In this document: positions 1 to 7,679 of the stretch, one piece after another
How positions within the stretch are numbered: position 1 is the stretch's first letter
Layout of the letters: each line of letters opens with the position of its first letter
DNA from: Fidelibacterota bacterium
GTDB taxonomy: Bacteria > Fidelibacterota > UBA8477 > JABMPR01
Assembly: GCA_016844945.1 (NCBI GenBank)
Contig: JAERTJ010000012.1
Coordinates: forward strand, 1-38,201
Direction of reading: 5' to 3'
DNA length: 38,201 nt
The notes under the pieces: generated by a model
The model's database searches: none
Told to the model about the DNA's origin: nothing
Seen by the model: the letters and a program-made list of their open reading frames with translations, nothing else
Position numbers and translations under genes: made by a program

Positions 1-2
1 CA

Positions 3-59
3 GGTTACACTCCGCATAACAATTGGAAGCGATGTAAAGTCGGAAGAGGCTGCGTATGA
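3..59 (+). CDS. Possible 3' end of an upstream gene (partial)
   Basis: One frame is open from the window edge to a TGA at 57-59, which would overlap the ATG at 56 by four bases (ATGA). That is the same junction style as several other genes here. The visible tail is 18 residues, basic and Cys-containing (ends KVGRGCV). A second frame is also open across the edge, so the choice rests only on the overlap geometry. No function can be given. Confidence 0.25.
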   Translation, partial: GYTPHNNWKRCKVGRGCV

Positions 60-1054
60 AGCGATACAGCTTACAAGTACTGGTATTGGCTCTAACCCTG
101 ACGTTTGTACAGTGTTCAATGTTCGGTGGAAAATCAAAACCCGAAGAAGAATCCTGGGACAAGAACGGGGCTCAACAAGATTCACTGAATCGTGCTGAAT
201 CTGCTGGGGTCGATGCTGAAGGGACTGATGAATCAGCCTGGCAAAGTGGTGAACAAGCTGACAACCTGATCTACAACCTGGATCAGCTCAGAAATAAGAA
301 ACCAGCTGATGGCGAATCTGCTGATTTTGTTACCAGCGAAATCAATTATGAAGTCAAGCGATTAGCGGCTGAGTTAAAATATGTCAAAAAGAAATTAACC
401 GAACTTCAAACACAGAGTGAAGTCTGGACAAATCCTCTCAGCATATATAGTAAAGAAGTACATTTAGAAAATGGCACCAAACTTTTCGGGGATGTGATTG
501 ATCAGGACAAGGACAATATTCAGGTCAAAACACTGATTGGTGTTCTTTCGGTCTCCCGTGATCAGGTCTTGAGGATTGTCGATAATATTCCAACCACAGA
601 AGATGCCGCTGCAGTAACCGAAGCAGACCAATCAGGTCGCGGTGGTGCTCCCATGAATATGAACAATGATCGTGCTGCCATGGCTACCACTCAGGATGTC
701 AAGGGTGATTCACGTCAGAGTAAGTATACGGGCAATGTTGTACTGTCTGGCAGTATCAAGGAACGCAAGGACCGTAGTGGCAATACCATTTTATCGGGCG
801 TGGTCAAAAACATTGGCGGTCGCCGAGCTGATTTTGTCAAAGTAAATTTTCTATTCAGAATCAATTGGAGTGGTGATACTCGAGAGCTCACAGCTTTTGT
901 AAAGGGTTCACATCACGTCTTTTCAAGTGGCGTCAATACTGACACCTCCCTGTTTCCCGGAGCCAGTGGTGAATTTGAGCTCTATGTTCCCAACTCCTTT
1001 GGTTCCTTTATAGGTTATAGTTATTCCATTGACTGGGAAGAACATGATATCTAG
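56..1054 (+). CDS. Lipoprotein with coiled coil, Sm-like strand motif and FxLYD domain; first gene of motor cluster
   Basis: The 332-residue product begins with a lipoprotein signal peptide ending LTFVQC, so Cys20 is the likely lipidated residue and the protein should sit in an envelope membrane. A low-complexity acidic stretch follows, then a short coiled coil (about 96-121). Next is a segment of the 'L.nG..l.G.v...d..i.v.t..G.l.v....v.ri' type (about 133-175), as seen in many exported FCB-group proteins. The C-terminal domain (about 225-330) resembles the FxLYD fold: VVKNIGGRRADFVKVNFLF, then PGASGEFELYV. The start is chosen from the lipobox and an upstream GGAAGAGG. The stop overlaps the next gene by 11 bases. 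Its place ahead of motA/motB/fliF/fliG-like genes suggests an envelope part of that machine; this is inference. Confidence 0.85.
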   Translation: MKRYSLQVLVLALTLTFVQCSMFGGKSKPEEESWDKNGAQQDSLNRAESAGVDAEGTDESAWQSGEQADNLIYNLDQLRNKKPADGESADFVTSEINYEVKRLAAELKYVKKKLTELQTQSEVWTNPLSIYSKEVHLENGTKLFGDVIDQDKDNIQVKTLIGVLSVSRDQVLRIVDNIPTTEDAAAVTEADQSGRGGAPMNMNNDRAAMATTQDVKGDSRQSKYTGNVVLSGSIKERKDRSGNTILSGVVKNIGGRRADFVKVNFLFRINWSGDTRELTAFVKGSHHVFSSGVNTDTSLFPGASGEFELYVPNSFGSFIGYSYSIDWEEHDI

Positions 1055-2015
1055 ACCCTCACTCATATTAACACTTACGCTGGTAAGTCTTGTGGGTCTG
1101 CTGTCTTGTACACCCAAAGAACCCGCCACGCCTGCTCCAAGTATTGAGCAACTGAAGATGCAATCCCAGATGAAAGCATTGTCGGCAGAGGTGGTGAAGT
1201 TGCGCGAATCCAGACAGGAAGTTGAACTCTTAAGAGCCAACATCGCAGCTATGGATACCCAGATTGCCATCTATCAGAGCAAGCTGGATGAAAAGGTAGA
1301 AGAACCTGTAATTGAAGTGGTAGCCACACCTCGAGATCCAGATATCATCAATCTACGTGGCAATATCTATGTTTTGATTCGGGAAATTGACTCCCTTAAA
1401 GAGGGCATGAAAAACCTTGAAAAAATGAACGATTCGCTTGAAATGCAAATCGAGCAACTTGCTGTGGAAACGCATACAGAATCTGACCTTGAAATTGTCA
1501 TGGCTGAACCCGTGGTTGAGGCTGTCACCCTCCAACCAGTGGTGAAAGAAGAAAAGCCTGTTGTACAGACTACTCCTACACTGATGGAAGAGCCTGTGGT
1601 TGTGAAGACTGCCCCAGCTCGTGGTTACACCTTTAATGCTGATTACCGCCTGGCATATAACGATGCCCTGAATAATTATTTCAACAACGATTTTCTGGAA
1701 GCCATTCAAGAATTCCGCGTGCTCATCGAACGCGAACCATCTGGTGCTTATGCTGATAATGCTCAATACTGGATCGGCGAATGCTACTATTCTCTGGAGG
1801 ATTTTGAATCAGCCATAACGGAATTTGAAAAGGTCTTTGCCTTCACTGAAAACAATAAAAGCGACCATGCCCTTTTTAAGATTGCCATCAGCTATCAACA
1901 GCTGGGTCGCTATCTAAAAGCCCAGGAACACATGGAACGATTTATTCGAGAGTTTCCAGACAGTGAACTTGTTTCTCAAGCCAGGGATTTTCTCAGGGGA
2001 AACAGCCGGAATTAG
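1044..2015 (+). CDS. TPR lipoprotein, CpoB/YbgF-like C-terminus
   Basis: I place the start at ATG 1044, preceded by GGGAAGAAC, rather than at an upstream TTG at 1029. The product then opens with a lipoprotein signal ending VGLLSC (Cys22). Two coiled-coil stretches (roughly 37-75 and 90-135) and a Pro/Glu/Val-rich linker lead to three TPR-like units in the last 110 residues (YNDALNNYFNNDFLEAIQEF, then NAQYWIGECYYSLEDFESAI). This C-terminus matches the CpoB/YbgF family, whose E. coli member works with Tol-Pal and septal peptidoglycan synthesis. No tol or pal gene is present here; the MotA/MotB pair downstream takes the place of TolQ/TolR relatives. It overlaps the previous gene by 11 bases and ends four bases before the next. 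Confidence 0.87.
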   Translation: MISRPSLILTLTLVSLVGLLSCTPKEPATPAPSIEQLKMQSQMKALSAEVVKLRESRQEVELLRANIAAMDTQIAIYQSKLDEKVEEPVIEVVATPRDPDIINLRGNIYVLIREIDSLKEGMKNLEKMNDSLEMQIEQLAVETHTESDLEIVMAEPVVEAVTLQPVVKEEKPVVQTTPTLMEEPVVVKTAPARGYTFNADYRLAYNDALNNYFNNDFLEAIQEFRVLIEREPSGAYADNAQYWIGECYYSLEDFESAITEFEKVFAFTENNKSDHALFKIAISYQQLGRYLKAQEHMERFIREFPDSELVSQARDFLRGNSRN

Positions 2016-2019
2016 AATC

Positions 2020-2886
2020 ATGCCTCGCCATCTTCTAAATATCACCCTTATTCTCCTCCTGTGTGGAATGGCTGTTCACGGCCAGACCAACCCGGGTAGT
2101 TTATTTTATGATATTGGATTGATGATTGAGGGCAGTGCAAAAGTTGCTCCTGAACCTGAGTCATTGGAGGGTGAGACTCCCATCCTAGATCAAGAAGAAG
2201 CTGCTCTGGAAGAAGAATTAAACCGCTATCAGCAGAAACTGGCTGAGACAGAAGTCAGGTTAAGATACCAGACTCAGGTCATTGACAGTCTTCAGACAGA
2301 AATTGCCCAGATCAAAGCAGCTAGCGAGACAGACCGGGCGCTGTTGTCAACAAGAATTACCAGTTTGGTGGGTCAGCAAGAGAATGCTGCAAAGAGACCG
2401 ACATTTGTCCCTGGAGAATCAACCACTTCTGACAGTGTATTTGCAGAACTGAACACCCCCTGGAAAAATGTTAAGACACAGGCAGCCATTATCAGACCGA
2501 ATACACCTAAACTCACTTCAGCGGAAGAGCAAATGTCCTACCGCAATGGTTTGACAAAATTTCATCAACAATTTTACTACCAGGCCATCGATGAATTTAA
2601 CAATATCGTATTGCACGGTGTTGACATAACCATGCGTGCCAATGCCCAATATTGGGTTGGACGCTGCTATTATGAAAAAGGGCTTTACGATGAAGCCATC
2701 AGTGCCCTGGAACAGGTTCAACGTTTTGAACAATCGGACAAACTGGATGATGCGCTGGTAATGATCGGTCTGGCATTTAAAAACAAAGATCGACTTCCAG
2801 AAGCCAAGCTGGCTTTTCAAGAATTGGTAACCCGCCATCCGGGTAGTGAATATCTCACGTTAGCCAGACGGTTTGTGCAGGAATGA
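2020..2886 (+). CDS. Periplasmic TPR protein, second CpoB/YbgF-like paralogue
   Basis: The ATG at 2020, four bases after the preceding stop, gives a Sec signal peptide (MPRHLLNITLILLLCGMAVH, cleavage near Gly-Gln) without a good lipobox. An open frame upstream of it lies inside the previous gene. A coiled coil (about 50-110) precedes TPR units in the last 120 residues, including NAQYWVGRCYYEKGLYDEAI, nearly the same motif as in the gene before. The two are therefore likely diverged tandem duplicates, one lipid-anchored and one soluble. TPR arrays bind protein partners, so a scaffold role in the periplasm is likely. The link to the motor is inferred from gene order only. Confidence 0.85.
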   Translation: MPRHLLNITLILLLCGMAVHGQTNPGSLFYDIGLMIEGSAKVAPEPESLEGETPILDQEEAALEEELNRYQQKLAETEVRLRYQTQVIDSLQTEIAQIKAASETDRALLSTRITSLVGQQENAAKRPTFVPGESTTSDSVFAELNTPWKNVKTQAAIIRPNTPKLTSAEEQMSYRNGLTKFHQQFYYQAIDEFNNIVLHGVDITMRANAQYWVGRCYYEKGLYDEAISALEQVQRFEQSDKLDDALVMIGLAFKNKDRLPEAKLAFQELVTRHPGSEYLTLARRFVQE

Positions 2887-2920
2887 TACGAGATGAGAGG
2901 CTGATCCTGGAGATCATCAA

Positions 2921-4306
2921 ATGAAGACTATAAAATTTATATTGACCCTTGCTATTGTGGCTTCAGGCATATCACTATACGCCCAGACCTCCCTGAATTA
3001 TTCACGCCCAGGTCCCATGATGCATATTCCTACATCAAGCTTGTATAATGAATCTTATTTACTGCGTATTGGAGTGGCAGGACAATCTACACGAGGTGCT
3101 TTTGATACTGAGTTCTGGAATAAGGGTGCTTTTCTGGAAACTGATATTACACGGGATTTTCGCCTGGGGCTATCAGCCATACAATCAGGCGAAAATGCCA
3201 ATGAAAATGATATTGCCCTGCATATTCAGAACCGTCTGTTGACCTATGGCGAAACAGCAGTAGGGATTGGTGTTAATGATATCAGTGTCACCTCGACAAC
3301 TTCTGATTCATCCGATATTGAAGAGCGTGTTAAGAATTTATCCTACTATATGCTACTCAGCCGTGAGAACAGTTTTTCAGATTATAATTTGAAAACTTAT
3401 CTCGGAATTGGTTCTGGTCGCTATGGATCCAATTTTGGTAAGTATGATCTCGCAATAGACACATCAGTTGTTGATGGTGCTTCCGTATTTGATACAACAA
3501 AGACCCTGAAAGAAAATAGTATTGGCTTTTTCCTGGGGCTCTTGCTAAACACCAATATTATGGCTGATCGTGGTGGTCTAGATTTCATTCTGGAATGGGA
3601 CGGTGTGGGAATCAATGCGGGTATAAAAGTACCCTTGACCCATGAATACCACATCAATTTCGGATTTTCCAACTTGCAAAACTTACCCTACATGGGTGAA
3701 GATCGTGAAAACCCCCCAGGCATCGGATTTGGGCTGGATTATTTCCTCCCCCGTGTCAAATCAGCTGCCAGTAAACAACGCAGCGGCATCAAAGTGGCTG
3801 GCGTGGTCACTGAAGAAGGTTTACCCATGCGCACGGTGATTGACTCAAGCTGGCACAAAGCTCAGGAACGTCAATTACTGATTCTTAGAGATTCTCTCAG
3901 AATGTCCAGCTCAGAAATTGAACATTTGAATCGCATGGTAGAACATCTTGAGCAACGCAATCAGGTTCTGGAAGATTCTGTTGCTTCACTCCAACTGGCT
4001 CGCCACGTATCGGATGCACAGATCAATCAAGCCCTTAAGCATTTATCCCGCTCGCTACGACTGTTCTATAATGAAGAATACGATGACGCGCTGATAGAAA
4101 TCAATGAAGCCCTGGAGTACAACCCCAATTTGGCCCTGGCATACGCCAGACGAGGCTCCATTTACTACAAGCTTAATCAGATCGACAGAGCAACCATTAA
4201 TTGGAATATTGCCCTGCAGATCGACCCTGGATATGATGAGGTACGTAACATCTTACGTGCTTTAAACGAGAACAGGCTTCGTTCAGCTGTCTCAGCAAGG
4301 GATTAA
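2921..4306 (+). CDS. Exported protein with barrel-like N-terminus, coiled coil and TPR tail
   Basis: The 461-residue product has a clear signal peptide (MKTIKFILTLAIVASGISLY then AQT). About 260 residues of alternating amphipathic strands follow, with the look of an outer-membrane beta barrel (for example DITRDFRLGLSAIQSG, then FGFSNLQNLPYMG). Next come a coiled coil near residues 320-360 (EIEHLNRMVEHLEQRNQVLE) and two TPR units near 375-450 (DALIEINEALEYNPNLALAYARRGSIYYKLN). The order signal, barrel, coil, TPR suggests an outer-membrane anchor with a periplasmic arm. No named family was recognised with certainty, and the barrel is a reading of strand pattern rather than a motif match. It starts after a GGAG site, 34 bases past the previous stop, and lies 18 bases before motA. 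Confidence 0.8.
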   Translation: MKTIKFILTLAIVASGISLYAQTSLNYSRPGPMMHIPTSSLYNESYLLRIGVAGQSTRGAFDTEFWNKGAFLETDITRDFRLGLSAIQSGENANENDIALHIQNRLLTYGETAVGIGVNDISVTSTTSDSSDIEERVKNLSYYMLLSRENSFSDYNLKTYLGIGSGRYGSNFGKYDLAIDTSVVDGASVFDTTKTLKENSIGFFLGLLLNTNIMADRGGLDFILEWDGVGINAGIKVPLTHEYHINFGFSNLQNLPYMGEDRENPPGIGFGLDYFLPRVKSAASKQRSGIKVAGVVTEEGLPMRTVIDSSWHKAQERQLLILRDSLRMSSSEIEHLNRMVEHLEQRNQVLEDSVASLQLARHVSDAQINQALKHLSRSLRLFYNEEYDDALIEINEALEYNPNLALAYARRGSIYYKLNQIDRATINWNIALQIDPGYDEVRNILRALNENRLRSAVSARD

Positions 4307-4324
4307 CAGGAAAAGGATTCGCAT

Positions 4325-5122
4325 ATGGATTTTGCAACCATTATAGGATTTTTACTCGGATCTGGATTAATCGGGTACGCTATTTTCGGAGTAAGTCTTG
4401 ATTTACCCGGTGGACCAATGGCATTTGTTGACGGAAAGTCGTTAATGATTGTGCTGGGTGGAACCATTGCCGCAACAGCAGTAGCCTTCCCTGTTAAAGA
4501 AGTATTATCTCTGTACACCAACCTGGGTGCAGTTTTTAAAGGAGATAAGCATAAAGATTCTGATACCCTGAAAGAATTGGTTGAACTGGCTGCCGTTGCC
4601 CGGAAAGGTACAAGTGACCTTGAAAAAGCGTTGGGTGGCACGAAGAATTTTTTCCTAAAAGATGGTATCCAATTGATTGTTGATGGTCATGCTGAGGATG
4701 ACATCCGAAAAATTCTGGAAACTCGTGTTGTCAACCGTGAGCTTAGAGAAGATGCCCAAGCAAATGTATTTAAGACCATGGGGTCCCTCTCCCCTGCCTT
4801 TGGTATGGTTGGAACCCTGGTTGGTCTTGTCGCCATGCTTCTTGGTATGGGAGCTTCTGAGACAGAAGCCGATGAAATGGCCGCACAGTTGGGTTCATCA
4901 ATGGGTGTTGCTTTGATTACTACTTTTTATGGCGCTCTGTTCGCCAATATGTTTTTTATACCTATTGCCGCCAAATTGCGTTCACAAATTGAGAAACGAA
5001 ATATTACGCAGAATATGGTCATTGATGGGGTCATCATGCTGAAAAACAGAAAGCACCCCATGTTGGTTCGGGAATTTCTCAACTCTTACCTATCACCACG
5101 CGATTGGGTTCGTGAGGATTAA
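4325..5122 (+). CDS. motA: MotA-family stator protein
   Basis: The 265-residue product matches MotA in length and layout: four membrane segments near 4-24, 38-56, 155-176 and 190-213, with the large cytoplasmic loop between the second and third. The third begins LSPAFGMVGTLVGLVAMLLG and the fourth reads MGVALITTFYGALFANMFFI; Pro157 and Pro213 are the two conserved family prolines. In the loop, ARKGTSDLE supplies Arg93 and Glu100, which correspond to E. coli Arg90 and Glu98, the residues that interact with FliG. Their presence, and FliG nearby, separate it from TolQ/ExbB. It forms the ion-driven stator with MotB, six bases downstream. It is the fifth plus-strand gene of the cluster. Confidence 0.93.
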   Translation: MDFATIIGFLLGSGLIGYAIFGVSLDLPGGPMAFVDGKSLMIVLGGTIAATAVAFPVKEVLSLYTNLGAVFKGDKHKDSDTLKELVELAAVARKGTSDLEKALGGTKNFFLKDGIQLIVDGHAEDDIRKILETRVVNRELREDAQANVFKTMGSLSPAFGMVGTLVGLVAMLLGMGASETEADEMAAQLGSSMGVALITTFYGALFANMFFIPIAAKLRSQIEKRNITQNMVIDGVIMLKNRKHPMLVREFLNSYLSPRDWVRED

Positions 5123-5127
5123 TAATC

Positions 5128-5757
5128 ATGGTCAATACGCCAGATAAAAATCGCGATACAGATTCCAACGATTGGTTAACCACCTACGCGGATATGGCTA
5201 CGTTGCTCATGACCTTCTTTGTGTTGTTGTTTTCAATGTCCACTCTTGATCCTGTTAAAATCAATAACATGATGAATGGTATGGCAGATGATAACGCAAA
5301 ACCACAGGTCAGTCTGACCACAGTCAAGAAGGAAGTAAAGAAACTTTTAAAAGAAGAACAGCTAGAGGATATGATTGAAGTCACCAAGAATGCTCGCGGT
5401 GTTACCATGAAAATTCCTGGCGATTTTGCCTTCCCGTCTGGTACCGCAAATGTATCTAGAGAAATAAAAACCTTGTTGATCAAAATGGTACCCACCATGA
5501 AATCAGCCACATATGCTATAGCAGTAGAGGGCCATACGGATAACGTGCCGATGCGCTCAGCTATTTTTAAATCCAATTGGGAGCTTTCTGCATCTCGAGC
5601 CTCTGCAGTTGTCCGGTATCTAATCTCTGAAGGAGTATCTCCTCAAAAGTTTAGAGCAATTGGTTTTGGTGATACTCAACCAAAGTTCCCAAATGATACA
5701 AGAGAAAACCAGGCTAAGAATAGACGCGTTGATATAACATTTCTAACGGTTGGGTAA
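5128..5757 (+). CDS. motB: MotB-family stator protein with OmpA-like peptidoglycan-binding domain
   Basis: A short cytoplasmic N-terminus leads to the single membrane segment WLTTYADMATLLMTFFVLLF. Asp22 is the equivalent of E. coli Asp32, the ion-carrying residue. The C-terminal OmpA/MotB domain (about 120-209) is complete, with HTDN at 136-139, ELSASRA, and NRRVDI at 198-203, the residues that bind peptidoglycan. At 209 residues it is shorter than E. coli MotB (308), mainly in the linker between membrane and OmpA domain. Either the motor sits close to the cell wall or the plug region is reduced. Paired with MotA at six-base spacing. TolR/ExbD is excluded by the OmpA domain. Confidence 0.92.
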   Translation: MVNTPDKNRDTDSNDWLTTYADMATLLMTFFVLLFSMSTLDPVKINNMMNGMADDNAKPQVSLTTVKKEVKKLLKEEQLEDMIEVTKNARGVTMKIPGDFAFPSGTANVSREIKTLLIKMVPTMKSATYAIAVEGHTDNVPMRSAIFKSNWELSASRASAVVRYLISEGVSPQKFRAIGFGDTQPKFPNDTRENQAKNRRVDITFLTVG

Positions 5758-5789
5758 ACAGAACAATCGCTAGAAACGAGGAGAAGCTT

Positions 5790-7679
5790 ATGAAGTATCC
5801 AGCATTTAAACACATCAAAACAGGCGTAGTTATCACCTCTCTGATGTTGCTCTCGCAGGTGTTTGCCCTTCCAGACACCAATAAAGAGGTGCTGTCTCAA
5901 AAGATCCTGTTGGAAAATACCATTCATCAACGGGTCAGCGATGCGGTCTATCGGATATTACGTCACGAAAATTTTATTGTAAACGTAAATGTAGTCATGG
6001 AAGCAACACCAACTCAACAATATACAACTGTTTATGAATCACCTGACACCAAAGGAAAAGTAAGCCCAGAACAGGAAATCTTTAAGCAATCCCTTCGTAA
6101 TACCCCTGGGATGTCTTCATCAACTACCAAGGCATCAGACGAACCTGGCGTAAAAAAGACACGGACCGTCCTTAAGAAGCGTCCTATCAAAACAGATATT
6201 CCTTCTGATATACCAGGTTTCCCTGGCATCCAGTCCCCTGGCTTTGAACTATACGAAGAAGAAGTCCCTGTTGAAACTGACACCAACGAAGACGTTGTCT
6301 ACGCCGCTGATGAAGAATTGAGTCGCGTTGCCCAAATTACCGATACCACACAATCTGAAATAGCGGCTGAAGCCAGTCTCTCACTGGATGAAAACGAGGT
6401 CATTCTTGAAGAAGACCTCCAATCCGTAAAAGAGCAGGACGCCGATCAAGCACTGGTTGAATATGCTGACTCCAAATCTCCACGACTTTCAAGACATACC
6501 GTAGCCAGTATAAGTGGTCCATCTCTCCGTGTAAAGAAGATGGAGCTTACGGTAATTCTTGAAGATCCTATCTCACCCCAAATTATTGAAAACATCCGAA
6601 CCGTGACCATGGTTGCTGCGCATTTCAACCGTGAGCGTGGTGACAAATTACAGGTTATGACAGCTGATTTTGAAGGTACAAACAAGGACAAGCCAGATAC
6701 TGAGCAACTTCTACTCAAATCAATAGCTGAAAAAATGTCAGCCATTGAAGCGCGTCAAAAAGAAGAGGCTGAGAACAAACGCATCAAAGATTTAGAAGCC
6801 GAACAAGAGCGGATGAAACAGGAGCAAGCTAACAAAGAAGCCCAAGATGCTGAGATGGCTCGTATTCGGAATGAAGAACTTCAGAAGCAAAAAGAACATG
6901 AAGCCGCAATGGCTCGTATTCGCAATGAAGAGCTACAAAAACAGAGAGAGCATGAAGCCGAGCTAGAACGAATTCGCCAGGAAAGAGAAGACCAACTGGC
7001 CCAGGAGCGTGAGGATCTGCGACAAACTCAGCTCCAACAATTGCGCGCTCAACAGGAGCGGGATTCCATAGAAGTTGAATTGCTAAAAGAGAAGCTGAAC
7101 GATATAAAGCTTCAACTGTCCGCCGTAGATATTGAAGAAGAACAGCGCCTGAAACTAGAGCTTGAACAGAAAAGACGTGAAGCTGAAAAGTCAGCCATTA
7201 GAGAGCGTGAAGATAAACTAAAACAACAGATGGATGAGTTGGAAAGTCAACGCCTCCAGGCATCTATGATTCCTGAAGAAGAAGATAATTCACTCTGGAT
7301 TCTCATTTTAGGAGCGGCCGTCCTGGTTGGTTTAGCAATTATCATTGGCGCTTTAATGGGTGGGCGTCGTCGTGGTCCTGATATGGCACCCCCATATGAT
7401 GCAACCTCCCCACCAGCTGAAATTGAGGAAGAACCTGAACCTGAACCAACACCTGAGCCTGAAGAAGAGGAACTCCCCAAACCTGATGTTGACCCAGAAT
7501 TGGTTGATGAAGTAGATAGTATTAAGAAATCCGTTGTTTCGCTCGCCGTAAGCAAACCAGGATCTGCATCCAGTATTGTCAAAGACTGGCTCCAGGATAC
7601 TGGCGAAGTTGAAGAAGAGGAAGCAGAGCCTGTTGAGGAAGAGACCAAGGGCAAAAAGAAAAAGAAGGGGCAAAAATAA
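5790..7679 (+). CDS. FliF-like ring protein with long periplasmic coiled coil and FliG-binding tail
   Basis: I read this as a highly modified FliF. Residues 1-26 are a signal peptide or N-terminal anchor (ITSLMLLSQVFA). Residues 38-72 (ILLENTIHQRVSDAVYRILR, then NVNVVM) and 245-295 (RVKKMELTVILEDP, then RERGDKLQVMTADF) match the two halves of the FliF C-terminal periplasmic ring domain, split by a long disordered acidic loop as in FliF. The first two ring-building motifs of FliF/YscJ are absent. A charged helix of about 170 residues (320-490) lies before the C-terminal membrane segment at 502-523 (WILILGAAVLVGLAIIIGAL). The cytoplasmic tail contains SIKKSVVSLAVSKPGSASSI then VKDWLQD (577-603), resembling the FliG-binding helices of FliF. 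FliG starts on its stop codon. The start follows a strong GAGGAG site. Confidence 0.8.
   Translation: MKYPAFKHIKTGVVITSLMLLSQVFALPDTNKEVLSQKILLENTIHQRVSDAVYRILRHENFIVNVNVVMEATPTQQYTTVYESPDTKGKVSPEQEIFKQSLRNTPGMSSSTTKASDEPGVKKTRTVLKKRPIKTDIPSDIPGFPGIQSPGFELYEEEVPVETDTNEDVVYAADEELSRVAQITDTTQSEIAAEASLSLDENEVILEEDLQSVKEQDADQALVEYADSKSPRLSRHTVASISGPSLRVKKMELTVILEDPISPQIIENIRTVTMVAAHFNRERGDKLQVMTADFEGTNKDKPDTEQLLLKSIAEKMSAIEARQKEEAENKRIKDLEAEQERMKQEQANKEAQDAEMARIRNEELQKQKEHEAAMARIRNEELQKQREHEAELERIRQEREDQLAQEREDLRQTQLQQLRAQQERDSIEVELLKEKLNDIKLQLSAVDIEEEQRLKLELEQKRREAEKSAIREREDKLKQQMDELESQRLQASMIPEEEDNSLWILILGAAVLVGLAIIIGALMGGRRRGPDMAPPYDATSPPAEIEEEPEPEPTPEPEEEELPKPDVDPELVDEVDSIKKSVVSLAVSKPGSASSIVKDWLQDTGEVEEEEAEPVEEETKGKKKKKGQK
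6855..6962 (+). repeat. Two tandem 54-bp units inside the coiled-coil coding region
   Basis: The two copies (6855-6908 and 6909-6962) each encode the same 18-residue unit, MARIRNEELQKQ followed by KEHEAA or REHEAE. A degenerate third unit follows (LERIRQERE). The copies differ mostly at third codon positions, so the duplication is not very recent but the protein sequence is being kept. Unit duplication is a simple way to change rod length. Confidence 0.85.

Noticed and set aside
4325..5757. Reading MotA/MotB as TolQ/TolR or ExbB/ExbD
   Set aside because: Four membrane helices with the Arg93/Glu100 loop and an OmpA-type peptidoglycan-binding domain are MotA/MotB features, and FliG is in the same cluster.
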